From positions 558,001 to 622,000 of the forward strand of contig NZ_BAABJH010000001.1 in assembly GCF_039543205.1 (NCBI RefSeq): a stretch of 64,000 nt of DNA, in the 5' to 3' direction. This stretch comes from Flaviramulus_B aquimarinus. GTDB lineage: Bacteria; Bacteroidota; Bacteroidia; Flavobacteriales; Flavobacteriaceae. The first letter of the stretch is position 1. Every line of letters starts with the position of its first letter. Under the pieces are notes generated by a model. The model did no database searches, was not told the origin of the DNA, and saw only the letters and a list, made by a program, of their open reading frames with translations. The translations under genes and the position numbers were made by a program. Below, in pieces: positions 33,640 through 41,454 of this stretch.

Positions 33640-35205
33640 ATGAAACGTTATTTATACTTTATAATCACACTAGGATTTTTAATGCTTTGGAGTTCTTGCC
33701 GTAAAGATTTTGAATTTTCACCAAGTACCGGAAGTCTTCAGTTTTCAAAAGATACGGTTTATTTAGATACGGTTTTTACCAATATTGGATCCAGTACTTA
33801 TAATTTAAAAGTATATAATAGAAGTGATGATGATATTTCTATTCCTTCCGTAAGGTTAGCTTTAGGAGAAACTTCAAATTATAGATTGAATGTTGACGGA
33901 ATTTCTGGAAAGACTTTTGAAAATATAGAAATATTAGCAGAAGACAGCTTATTTATTTTTGTTGAATCCACCATAGATATAAATAATTTTCCAAATCCAG
34001 ATGGTACTTATTTATATACTGATCAAATCGAATTTGATAGCGGGTCAAATCAACAAAAAGTAGAATTAGTAACCCTCGTCCAAGATGCCATATTTATTTA
34101 CCCAGACAGAGATAATACTACAAAAATTATAGAAACATTAACACTTAATATTGGTGGTGAATTAATTGAAACTGAACTACAAGGACGTGAATTATTATCT
34201 ACAGAACTCTCTTTTACAAACGAAAAGCCTTATGTTATTTACGGATTCGCTGCCGTACCACCTAACGAAACCTTAACTATCCAGGCCGGTTCACGTTTAC
34301 ATTTTCATGAAAATTCAGGTATTATAGTTTCTAATGCAGCATCAATTCATGTAAATGGTACATTTAGTAATGACCGTAACTTACTTGAAAACGAAGTCAT
34401 CTTTGAAGGTGATCGTTTAGAACCTAACTTCTCAGATGTCCCGGGACAATGGGGAACTATTTGGCTTTTAGATGGTAGCGTTAATAACACTATAAATTAT
34501 GCTACTATAAAAAATGCTAACATTGGTATTTTATGCGATGGAAATCCAGATGAAGCATCCAATAAACTCACCATTACAAATACACAAGTCTATAATTCTG
34601 CAAGTTTTGGGGTTTTAGGAAGAAACACATCCATTGCTGGGGGAAATGTAGTTATTAATAATTCTGGTTTATCATCATTTGCAGGAACCTTAGGTGGGAA
34701 GTATAATTTTACACATTCTACAATTGCAAATTATTGGAATAATGGTTTTAGACAATTTCCTGCTGTTTTATTGAACAATTTTGTTTTGGATGAAGACAAT
34801 AACGCAACAATAGCAGATTTAACTGAAGCTAATTTTAATAATTGTATTATCTATGGAAATGACAATCCAGAAATTTTATTAGATGAAATTGAAGATGAGT
34901 CTGTGGTTTTCAATTTTAAGTTTTCCAATTCTTTAATTCGTTTTCGAGACTCGAATAATAATTTTACAGGGCCTAATTATAATTTAAGTGATACCTCAAA
35001 ATATGAAGGCAATATATTTAATGAAGACCCTAATTTTAAAGACGCCGATTTGAATGAATTCATTATAGGTGATGATTCTGCAGCCATAAATCAAGGTTTA
35101 GGATCTTTTGCAACTCAGATTCCTTTTGACATTCTAAATGTAAATAGAACAGTTTCTCCAGATTTAGGAGCTTATCAGCATATTACATTTCCAGAAGAAG
35201 ATTAA
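33640..35205 (+). CDS. Beta-helix surface or periplasmic lipoprotein
   Basis: 521 residues. A type II signal peptide ends at C20 (LMLWSSC, then RKDF). Residues 25-135 form a beta-sandwich-like region (LQFSKDTVYLDTVFTNIGSS resembles a choice-of-anchor/Ig-like domain). From about 225 on there is a right-handed parallel beta-helix with regularly spaced Asn and Ile: INYATIKNANIGILCDGNPD, LTITNTQVYNSASFGVLGRN, YNFTHSTIANYWNNGF. The end, AINQGLGSFATQIPFDILN followed by SPDLGAYQ, is the common finish of Bacteroidetes beta-helix proteins. No polysaccharide lyase residues are evident. The +2 residues are Arg-Lys-Asp rather than an acidic surface-export signal, so it may face the periplasm. Function unknown. 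Confidence 0.8.
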   Translation: MKRYLYFIITLGFLMLWSSCRKDFEFSPSTGSLQFSKDTVYLDTVFTNIGSSTYNLKVYNRSDDDISIPSVRLALGETSNYRLNVDGISGKTFENIEILAEDSLFIFVESTIDINNFPNPDGTYLYTDQIEFDSGSNQQKVELVTLVQDAIFIYPDRDNTTKIIETLTLNIGGELIETELQGRELLSTELSFTNEKPYVIYGFAAVPPNETLTIQAGSRLHFHENSGIIVSNAASIHVNGTFSNDRNLLENEVIFEGDRLEPNFSDVPGQWGTIWLLDGSVNNTINYATIKNANIGILCDGNPDEASNKLTITNTQVYNSASFGVLGRNTSIAGGNVVINNSGLSSFAGTLGGKYNFTHSTIANYWNNGFRQFPAVLLNNFVLDEDNNATIADLTEANFNNCIIYGNDNPEILLDEIEDESVVFNFKFSNSLIRFRDSNNNFTGPNYNLSDTSKYEGNIFNEDPNFKDADLNEFIIGDDSAAINQGLGSFATQIPFDILNVNRTVSPDLGAYQHITFPEED

Positions 35206-35206
35206 T

Positions 35207-35467
35207 TTATTTCTTTTTAAAAACATAAGTATATAACCACATTAATGTAAATGTAGGTATGACATCAAATCCAGGTAAAGCCTCTTCTATAAAGGTAACT
35301 ACACCAGCTATTTTTCCAGGTTTCCCTTTATAAAGTTTAGTCATTAACCAACCCGAAACCGGTGCCCAAACAATATCTGTAAACTCACCAATACCAGGAA
35401 TAACAAAAGACACATATCCTACGGCATCTAGAACAATGCCAAGTACTAATTTTTTGTATTTATTCAT
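35207..35467 (-). CDS. Small conserved membrane protein, 86 aa
   Basis: A short protein with one or two hydrophobic stretches. Residues 7-45 are hydrophobic with the pattern LDAVGYVSFVIPGIGEF and IVWAPVSGWLMTKLY, and the C-terminal FTLMWLYTYVF forms a third. Short charged ends (NKYKK at the start, KKK at the end) suggest an inner-membrane protein. I recognise it as the kind of small conserved protein often seen beside folE in flavobacteria, but no function is known. It lies 45 bp downstream of folE on the same strand and ends one base from the convergent lipoprotein stop, which supports it as a real gene. Codon usage is like its neighbours. Confidence 0.75.
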   Translation of the reverse strand: MNKYKKLVLGIVLDAVGYVSFVIPGIGEFTDIVWAPVSGWLMTKLYKGKPGKIAGVVTFIEEALPGFDVIPTFTLMWLYTYVFKKK

Positions 35468-35512
35468 TAAGTCATTTTTAACACCTAACTACAAACAAGA
35501 AACATACCAAAT

Positions 35513-36100
35513 CTACTTTCCTATCAACTTCAAAAATTCATTTCTAGTTTCAATTTTTTCAAACTGTCCTCTAAATCCAGATGTTGTAGTAATAGAATTT
35601 TGTTTTTGTACACCACGCATCATCATACACATATGAGAGGCTTCAATAACCACAGCTACACCTTGAGGTTTCAAAGTATCATTAATACAATCTAAAATTT
35701 GTTCCGTTAAACGCTCCTGAACCTGTAATCGCCTAGCAAAAACATCAACAATTCTAGGTAATTTACTTAAGCCTACAATATAACCATTGGGTATGTAAGC
35801 AATATGGGCTTTACCAAAAAATGGTAAAATATGATGTTCGCAAAGCGAATAAAGTTCTATATCCTTTACAATAACCATTTCATTATAAGACTCTTTAAAC
35901 ATGGCTGCCTTAAGAATTTCAACAGGATCTTGGTCGTAACCTTGAGTTAAAAACTGCATAGCTTTGGCAGCACGCTCTGGTGTTTTTAAAAGCCCCTCGC
36001 GTTTGGTGTCTTCTCCTAAATCTTTAATTATATTTTTATAACGTTGTTTTACATCATCAGTAACTTGCAGACTATATTCTTCAAAACTTTTATAAGGCAT
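35513..36100 (-). CDS. folE: GTP cyclohydrolase I
   Basis: 195 residues, somewhat short because the N-terminal helical extension is reduced. The zinc site is complete: C87 in SLCEHHILPF with H89/H90, and C158 in ASHMCMMMRGVQK. Substrate-binding RIVDVFARRLQVQERLT at 116-132 and the C-terminal RNEFLKLI are family signatures. It is the type IA, zinc-dependent, enzyme that makes 7,8-dihydroneopterin triphosphate for folate or tetrahydrobiopterin or for queuosine precursors. The small membrane protein gene follows downstream. It diverges from the ABC ATPase gene with 110 bp between. Confidence 0.96.
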   Translation of the reverse strand: MPYKSFEEYSLQVTDDVKQRYKNIIKDLGEDTKREGLLKTPERAAKAMQFLTQGYDQDPVEILKAAMFKESYNEMVIVKDIELYSLCEHHILPFFGKAHIAYIPNGYIVGLSKLPRIVDVFARRLQVQERLTEQILDCINDTLKPQGVAVVIEASHMCMMMRGVQKQNSITTTSGFRGQFEKIETRNEFLKLIGK

Positions 36101-36210
36101 AGATTTTTTTTAAATAAATATAAAGCTTAAAATGGACTTTACAATAAAAAGCAATCTTAATTGTACATAACGGCTTAAAGTAGTAAATTCACAGCTATTA
36201 TTTATTACAA

Positions 36211-36873
36211 ATGATTCAAGCAAAAAACATACATAAATACTACGGTGATTTACAGGTTTTAAAAGGTGTGAATATCCATATTAAAAAAGGCGAAATCGTT
36301 TCTATTGTTGGTGCTTCGGGGGCTGGAAAAACAACTTTGCTACAAATATTAGGAACATTGGACAAAGCAACTTCGAATGAAAATTTTGAGTTAAATATAA
36401 ATAATACAAAAATAAATGTCCTTAACGATAAAGCTTTAGCCAAATTTAGAAATGAACATATTGGCTTTATATTTCAGTTTCACCAATTATTACCAGAATT
36501 TACTGCTATTGAAAATGTATGCTTACCAGCTTTTATAAAAGGAGTAAAAAAAACTGAAGCTGAAAAACATGCTAAAGAGCTTTTGGATTTTTTAGGCCTA
36601 TCAAATCGTTACAACCACAAACCCAATGAGCTTTCTGGGGGTGAACAACAGCGTGTTGCCGTTGCAAGAGCACTAATAAATAATCCTGATTTAATTTTTG
36701 CTGATGAACCTTCTGGTAATTTAGATAGTGAATCTGCTGAAAATTTACACAGTTTATTTTTTAAGCTACGTGATGAGTTTGGTCAAACCTTTGTCATTGT
36801 AACCCACAATGAAGAATTGGCCAATTTAGCTGATAGAAAGCTAACCATGGTTGATGGAAATATTGTAAATTAA
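36211..36873 (+). CDS. ABC transporter ATP-binding protein, LolD-like
   Basis: 220 residues, a stand-alone ATPase. Walker A is GASGAGKTT at 34-42, the Q-loop region is GFIFQFHQLLPEFTAIENV, the signature is LSGGEQQRVAVARAL near 141, Walker B is DLIFADEPSGNLD and the switch histidine is in VIVTHNEEL. The LLPEFTA and NLDSES patterns fit the LolD/MacB (MacAB-LolCDE) family, which powers lipoprotein release or mechanical transport. No LolC/E permease gene is adjacent, so the partner must be encoded elsewhere, as is usual in Bacteroidetes. FtsE is an alternative, but there is no FtsX gene nearby. Confidence 0.85.
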   Translation: MIQAKNIHKYYGDLQVLKGVNIHIKKGEIVSIVGASGAGKTTLLQILGTLDKATSNENFELNINNTKINVLNDKALAKFRNEHIGFIFQFHQLLPEFTAIENVCLPAFIKGVKKTEAEKHAKELLDFLGLSNRYNHKPNELSGGEQQRVAVARALINNPDLIFADEPSGNLDSESAENLHSLFFKLRDEFGQTFVIVTHNEELANLADRKLTMVDGNIVN

Positions 36874-36989
36874 TTTATATCTCCTAAAGTTCAAACATAA
36901 ATCCTCCTTTTCTATTTCAAAAAAAGCACACATCTAATAATGAGGGTGTTATATTTTTTTGTAACTTAGAGAAGATCTTTTCTAACTAC

Positions 36990-36997
36990 TAAATTTG
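36990..36997 (+). promoter_or_regulatory. Candidate -7 box TAAATTTG directly before the small lipoprotein gene
   Basis: TAAATTTG fits TAnnTTTG and ends 6 nt before the ATG at 37004, so an mRNA from it would be leaderless or nearly so. Its last three bases would also serve as an in-frame TTG. No -33 TTG at the proper distance. Confidence 0.3.
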
Positions 36998-37003
36998 ACT
37001 ATT

Positions 37004-37468
37004 ATGAGATATTTTTTTACCTATTTTATAGTTGCGCTAATTCTAATATCATGTAAAAATGATAAAATGCTTGATAATAAAGTGACCATAGAAAATAATG
37101 ATAAACATAGTCTTGTTGGTGTATGGCAAATGGTTGGTTATTATAATTATTTGGATAATAAAGTATCCGATTCGTTTATGAGTAGTGATACATATAAACA
37201 AATTAAAATCTATTCTCCTAATAAAGTTATGTGGAGCAGATTAAACAAACAAGATTCAACCGATTGGTTTGGATATGGAAACTACAAAACCACTGATAGC
37301 ACACTTGTTGAAACCATAGTTTATGGTTCAAACTCCATGAACAAAGCTATTGAGAAAAGTAATGAGTTCCACTTTGAACTTATTTTAAATGAAAATACTT
37401 TTAATCAAATTGAACTTGATGAAAATGGTGATCGCATTCTGGCAGAAAATTATATTAGAATAGAATAA
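37004..37468 (+). CDS. Small lipoprotein of unknown function
   Basis: 154 residues from the ATG at 37004. The frame opens three codons earlier at a TTG that belongs to a promoter-like box. A lipoprotein signal peptide ends at the cysteine of LILISCKND (residue 17). The mature part has a lipocalin-like pattern: LVGVWQMVGYYNYLDNKV near 37, QIKIYSPNKVMWSRLNKQ, WFGYGNYKTTDSTLVETIV, FHFELILNENTFNQIELDE. Many Bacteroidetes lipoproteins of this shape are annotated lipocalin-like or membrane/secreted with no known ligand. It stands alone, 130 bp after the ABC ATPase gene and 70 bp before the TIGR02757 gene. Function not assignable. Confidence 0.75.
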   Translation: MRYFFTYFIVALILISCKNDKMLDNKVTIENNDKHSLVGVWQMVGYYNYLDNKVSDSFMSSDTYKQIKIYSPNKVMWSRLNKQDSTDWFGYGNYKTTDSTLVETIVYGSNSMNKAIEKSNEFHFELILNENTFNQIELDENGDRILAENYIRIE

Positions 37469-37538
37469 GTTTATATTTTCTTTTACGTTCCTTAAATTAC
37501 AAAACAGTTATTACTTTTGCTATGAAAACAATTAGTAA

Positions 37539-38315
37539 GTGACTAATAAACTGAATACCCTAGAATTAAAAGATTTTCTAGACCGTAAAGTCGAACAGTA
37601 CAATAATCCAAAGTTTATTGAAAGTGACCCTATTCAAATTCCACATCTATTTACTAAAAAAGAAGATATTGAAATATCTGCCTTTTTAACAGCAACCATT
37701 GCTTGGGGTAATAGAAAAAGTATTATTAATAATGCCAATAAACTTATGCATTTACTAGATAATGCGCCTTTTGATTTTGTTATAAATCATCAAAAAAACG
37801 ATTTAGAAAAGCTACAACCCTTTGTACACAGAACATTTAATGGACATGATTGCATACAGTTTATTAAATCGCTTCAGTATATTTATAAGAATTATAATGG
37901 TTTAGAATCTGTTTTTACCAAACACGCCGAGAAAGACTCCCTTCAAAAATCCATTTCAAAATTTAAAACTGCTTTTTTTGAAATTAAACATTTGCCAAGG
38001 ACTCAAAAACACGTGAGTGATCCTCTAAAAAATTCAGCAGCAAAACGCATTAACATGTTTCTGCGTTGGATGATACGAAACGATAAAACTGGTGTAGATT
38101 TTGGTATTTGGGAAAGTCTATCACCTAGCCAACTTTCCTGTCCTTTAGATGTCCATTCAGGTAATGTTGCTAGAAAATTAAACTTGTTAAAACGAAAACA
38201 AAATGACGGCAAAGCTCTATTTGAATTAGACACAAGTTTAAGAAAACTAGACAAAAACGACCCTGTTAAATACGATTTTGCTTTATTTGGTCTTGGTGTT
38301 TTTGAAGGGTTTTAA
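37539..38315 (+). CDS. TIGR02757 family (DUF2400) protein
   Basis: 258 residues. It matches the Bacteroidetes TIGR02757/DUF2400 family: LKDFLDRKVEQYN, FIESDPIQIPHLFTKKEDIE, ISAFLTATIAWGNRKSIINN, FVHRTFNGHDCIQFIKSL, KRINMFLRWMIRNDKTGVDF and CPLDVHSGNVARKLNLL. The family is of unknown function; the motifs FLRWM and LDVHSG recall helix-hairpin-helix DNA glycosylase-like folds, but this is only a resemblance. The start is GTG at 37539: the nearest ATG (37522) is out of frame, and the family N-terminus aligns with the GTG. A TACTTTTG -7-like box lies at 37512-37519. The gene ends just before the M61 terminator. Confidence 0.9.
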   Translation: MTNKLNTLELKDFLDRKVEQYNNPKFIESDPIQIPHLFTKKEDIEISAFLTATIAWGNRKSIINNANKLMHLLDNAPFDFVINHQKNDLEKLQPFVHRTFNGHDCIQFIKSLQYIYKNYNGLESVFTKHAEKDSLQKSISKFKTAFFEIKHLPRTQKHVSDPLKNSAAKRINMFLRWMIRNDKTGVDFGIWESLSPSQLSCPLDVHSGNVARKLNLLKRKQNDGKALFELDTSLRKLDKNDPVKYDFALFGLGVFEGF

Positions 38316-38329
38316 GTTTGTTAAGCCTA

Positions 38330-38367
38330 AAAAAAAACGATTGATAAACTAATAGCCTATCAATCGT
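38330..38367 (-). terminator. Intrinsic terminator of the M61 peptidase gene
   Basis: On the minus strand a 10-bp perfect stem, ACGATTGATA (38367-38358) with TATCAATCGT (38346-38337), and an 11-nt loop are followed by a run of U residues read from the poly-A at 38336-38330. It lies about 28 bp after the peptidase stop at 38396. Confidence 0.85.
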
Positions 38368-38395
38368 TAATCCTAAATTGTAACTCAAAACAGAA

Positions 38396-40291
38396 TTAGC
38401 CTTTTATCCAAGCTTTACGTAATGCTTTTTGAGCATCGGTAGCATCTGCTTTTTCCATGATACCTTTTCCTGTAGTATAGGTTTTAGTTACAGTAGTTTT
38501 TATAAGAATCTCCTCGCCATTTCTATCTAGTTTAACCTCAACATCTTTCCCCGGTTTCCAACCAAATACTTTCTGTAGAACTTGGTTTGCGTTTTGTAAT
38601 GTTACATTAGTCCCATCAATTGTTTTAATAACATCGTTAGCTTGCGCACCTTGTTCAGCCCAAAAACTATTTGCTAATACAGCATCAGTAAAAAAGATGG
38701 TGCCTTTTTGTGGATCACCACTAATAATAGGTGCTCCATTCATTAATATATAGTTAGTTTCTACTTTACCTTCTCCTATCTCTAATCCTACTTTTTCAAA
38801 AAACTCATTATAGTTTATTGGTGTATCGCCTATAACATGAGTATTGAAAAACTCTCCTAGAGAGGGGTAAGTCATTGCTACAATTTCATCTATAAGCTTA
38901 TCGTCTTCAAAAGGCTTATTTTTTCCATATTTATTAGATAGCTCTTTCATTAAAGATAAAATACCTCTGTTTCCATTACTTTCTTCTCGCATTAAAATAT
39001 CTATACACATGCCTATTAAGGCTCCTTTTTGATAAACATTTAAATACTGATCCTTATAAGGAGCTTTTAAAACATTTTCACTCATTATGGTAAAACTCAT
39101 AGTATCATTTAAACGCTTTGAACGTTGAATTTTAGTCATAACCTTATTGAAAAAATCCGATTCTTCAACCAGCCCTTGGTTAACTTGGAATAAGGTTGCA
39201 AAATATTCCGTAACGCCCTCATACATCCATAAATGTTTTGAGAATGTTGGATCGTTATAATCAAAGTAATGTACATCTTCAGAATGTACACTTAAAGGGG
39301 TTACAATATGGAAAAACTCATGGGAAACCACATCAATCATACTAGATGCCAAAGCTGCTTTATCCATAGATTCTAATAATACCACAACTGTAGATGTATG
39401 GTGCTCTAAAGCACCAAACCCTTTTGGAGAATCGTCTTTACCATCAGATAGATATAAATAAATATCATAACGAGAGGTAGAATTTATATCACCCAAATAT
39501 GTTTTTTGAGCTTGCATCATGTTAAAAACCGTTTCCTTAAGTGATGCTGCGGTATGCACTTTATTTGGCGAATATACACTTAAAACAATTTTAATAGCAC
39601 CCACTTGAAATTCTTCAACATCTAAGTTACCATACATCATTGGGTTATCCGTTATATCAAAATATCTTGGAGCAAAATAACTAGAAGTTACACTTTTACC
39701 ATCTTCGCTTGTTTTAGAGCTTATATTTTGTAATGCAGATGTGCGAACAAAATCAGCAGGTGCTGTTACATCCAATTTGTATTGATTATTTTTTAAAGTA
39801 TCAAAATATCCAATAAGGCCATGTAGATTTAATACATAATTATTAGGTTCAATATTGGTTCCTGCTGGCGAGAATGGCGTATCTTTACCTATACCTCCAG
39901 CAACTTCAATATCGTAAGTATCATTAACTGAATAGGTGATTTTATCTAATTGCTTTGCATTAGCAATAGACCATGTATTTGAGTCCACTTTATTAACTTG
40001 CATTTCATTGCCACTATAATCAATAGCTTTAAAATCGTCTATATATTTTCCGAAATCACTCACAGAATAGGTTCCTGGAATAACTCTTGGTAACCTATAT
40101 GTTACGGTTTCTAGTGTAAAACGACCAGGATTAATAGTTACTGGTGCTTTATCATTACTAATGTTTGTTAAATTTATTGACGTTTCAATAGGTAAACTTG
40201 TTGCTAAATCATTAGTCGTACGCTTTGTTGAATTACAACTGGCCAGCAAAATGCCAACCATCAATGATGCGGAAAGAATTTTTGTGTTCAT
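38396..40291 (-). CDS. M61 family peptidase (glycyl aminopeptidase-like), lipoprotein
   Basis: 631 residues. A lipoprotein signal peptide ends at C19 (GILLASCNST). The N-terminal domain (35-240) is the beta-rich M61 region with YRLPRVIPGTYSVSDFGKY. The zinc-binding HEFFH is at 324-328 with the third-ligand glutamate in LWMYEGVTEYFATLF near 358. A C-terminal PDZ domain (about 510-610, with NDVIKTIDGTNVTLQNANQV) is typical of the family. M61 enzymes are metallo-aminopeptidases with preference for N-terminal Gly or Ala. As a lipoprotein it would act at the periplasmic or outer-membrane face, probably on peptides. The gene is monocistronic with a strong terminator and its own upstream gap of 92 bp. 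Confidence 0.93.
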   Translation of the reverse strand: MNTKILSASLMVGILLASCNSTKRTTNDLATSLPIETSINLTNISNDKAPVTINPGRFTLETVTYRLPRVIPGTYSVSDFGKYIDDFKAIDYSGNEMQVNKVDSNTWSIANAKQLDKITYSVNDTYDIEVAGGIGKDTPFSPAGTNIEPNNYVLNLHGLIGYFDTLKNNQYKLDVTAPADFVRTSALQNISSKTSEDGKSVTSSYFAPRYFDITDNPMMYGNLDVEEFQVGAIKIVLSVYSPNKVHTAASLKETVFNMMQAQKTYLGDINSTSRYDIYLYLSDGKDDSPKGFGALEHHTSTVVVLLESMDKAALASSMIDVVSHEFFHIVTPLSVHSEDVHYFDYNDPTFSKHLWMYEGVTEYFATLFQVNQGLVEESDFFNKVMTKIQRSKRLNDTMSFTIMSENVLKAPYKDQYLNVYQKGALIGMCIDILMREESNGNRGILSLMKELSNKYGKNKPFEDDKLIDEIVAMTYPSLGEFFNTHVIGDTPINYNEFFEKVGLEIGEGKVETNYILMNGAPIISGDPQKGTIFFTDAVLANSFWAEQGAQANDVIKTIDGTNVTLQNANQVLQKVFGWKPGKDVEVKLDRNGEEILIKTTVTKTYTTGKGIMEKADATDAQKALRKAWIKG

Positions 40292-40383
40292 TTAAGTCTT
40301 TTTTATATGATATATCATTAATTGACGCCGAAATTACTATTATGTTACATGCTTTCTTCTTAAGGTTTTGTTAAATTCGCAAG

Positions 40384-41391
40384 ATGCAAAAACCTTTAAT
40401 AAGCATATTAATTCCTTTTAAGAATACAACAGCTTTTATAAGTAACTGTTTGCTATCTATACAAAATCAAACCTATACCAACTGGGAATTACTCATTATC
40501 GATGATGCTTCAACAGATAATAGCTATACTATTGTAAAACAATTTGCTGAACATGACAACAGAATAAAACTCATAAAAAATTCTGGTAACGGGATTATTG
40601 ATGCTTTGCAATTAGCTTTTTCTAAAAGTAAAGGGGAGTTTATAACGAGAATGGATAGCGATGATATTATGTATCCAAAAAAATTAGAGGTGTTATCAAC
40701 TAATTTATTAAAATTCGGAAAACAACATATTGCTATTGGTTTGGTCAATTATTTTTCTGAGGAAGGTATAAAAGAAGGTTATAAAAGTTATGAAATTTGG
40801 TTAAACGAATTAACTAAATCTGGAAATAATTATTCTGAAATTTATAAAGAATGTGTCATTCCATCACCGTGTTGGATGATTCATCGAGAAGATTTAATGA
40901 CTTGTAATGCGTTTAATCCCGACAGATATCCTGAGGATTATGATTTGGCATTTCGATTTTACAAACACCAATTTAAGTGTATTCCATGTGATACCGTTTT
41001 ACATGATTGGAGGGATTATAGCTATCGTACTTCTAGAACGCATGTGAATTATGCTAAAAATCATTTTATAGACTTAAAACTACATTACTTTTTAGAATTG
41101 GATTATAATCCAAATAAAACCCTTGTGGTTTGGGGTGCAGGAAACAAAGGAAAATCTATAGCTAAAGCGCTGATTAAAAGAGATATTCCTTTTGAGTGGA
41201 TTTGTGATAATCCAAATAAAATTGGCAGAGATATTTATGGCAATATATTGAAACCTTTTAGTTATTTAAAAACTCTTAAAAACCCACAAAGTATTATTAC
41301 CGTTGCCAATAAAAATTCTCAAAAAGAAATTAAAAGTTATGTTAACAAATTAGAAATGAAAGCTATTGACGATTATGTATTCTTTTGTTAA
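40384..41391 (+). CDS. Glycosyltransferase 2 with C-terminal Rossmann domain
   Basis: 335 residues with two parts. The GT-A domain (1-225) has LISILIPFKNTTAFISNCL, LLIIDDASTDNSYTIV, the metal-binding DSDD at 91-94 and VIPSPCWMIHRED, then CNAFNPDRYPEDYDLAFR as the acceptor-loop region. The C-terminal portion (about 243-335) starts with TLVVWGAGNKGKSIAKALI, where GAGNKG at 251-256 is a nucleotide-binding glycine loop, followed by FEWICDNPNKIGRDIYG. This resembles the C-terminal domain of some C-methyltransferase/sugar-modifying proteins. The combination recurs in Bacteroidetes but its purpose is not established; it may sense a nucleotide sugar. The gene lies 63 bp before a BatA-like gene. Confidence 0.85.
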   Translation: MQKPLISILIPFKNTTAFISNCLLSIQNQTYTNWELLIIDDASTDNSYTIVKQFAEHDNRIKLIKNSGNGIIDALQLAFSKSKGEFITRMDSDDIMYPKKLEVLSTNLLKFGKQHIAIGLVNYFSEEGIKEGYKSYEIWLNELTKSGNNYSEIYKECVIPSPCWMIHREDLMTCNAFNPDRYPEDYDLAFRFYKHQFKCIPCDTVLHDWRDYSYRTSRTHVNYAKNHFIDLKLHYFLELDYNPNKTLVVWGAGNKGKSIAKALIKRDIPFEWICDNPNKIGRDIYGNILKPFSYLKTLKNPQSIITVANKNSQKEIKSYVNKLEMKAIDDYVFFC

Positions 41392-41454
41392 TTGCTTAAA
41401 AGTAGGTTTATAAATTCATTTGCATTTTCTATATTTGTTCAATCTAAAAAAGAT

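Noticed and set aside
41392..41454. TTG-started extension of the BatA-like protein
   Set aside because: The extra 21 residues are not family-like, they follow directly on the stop of the previous gene, and a TATATTTG -7-like box lies inside; the ATG at 41455 begins at the conserved HPELLYALF.
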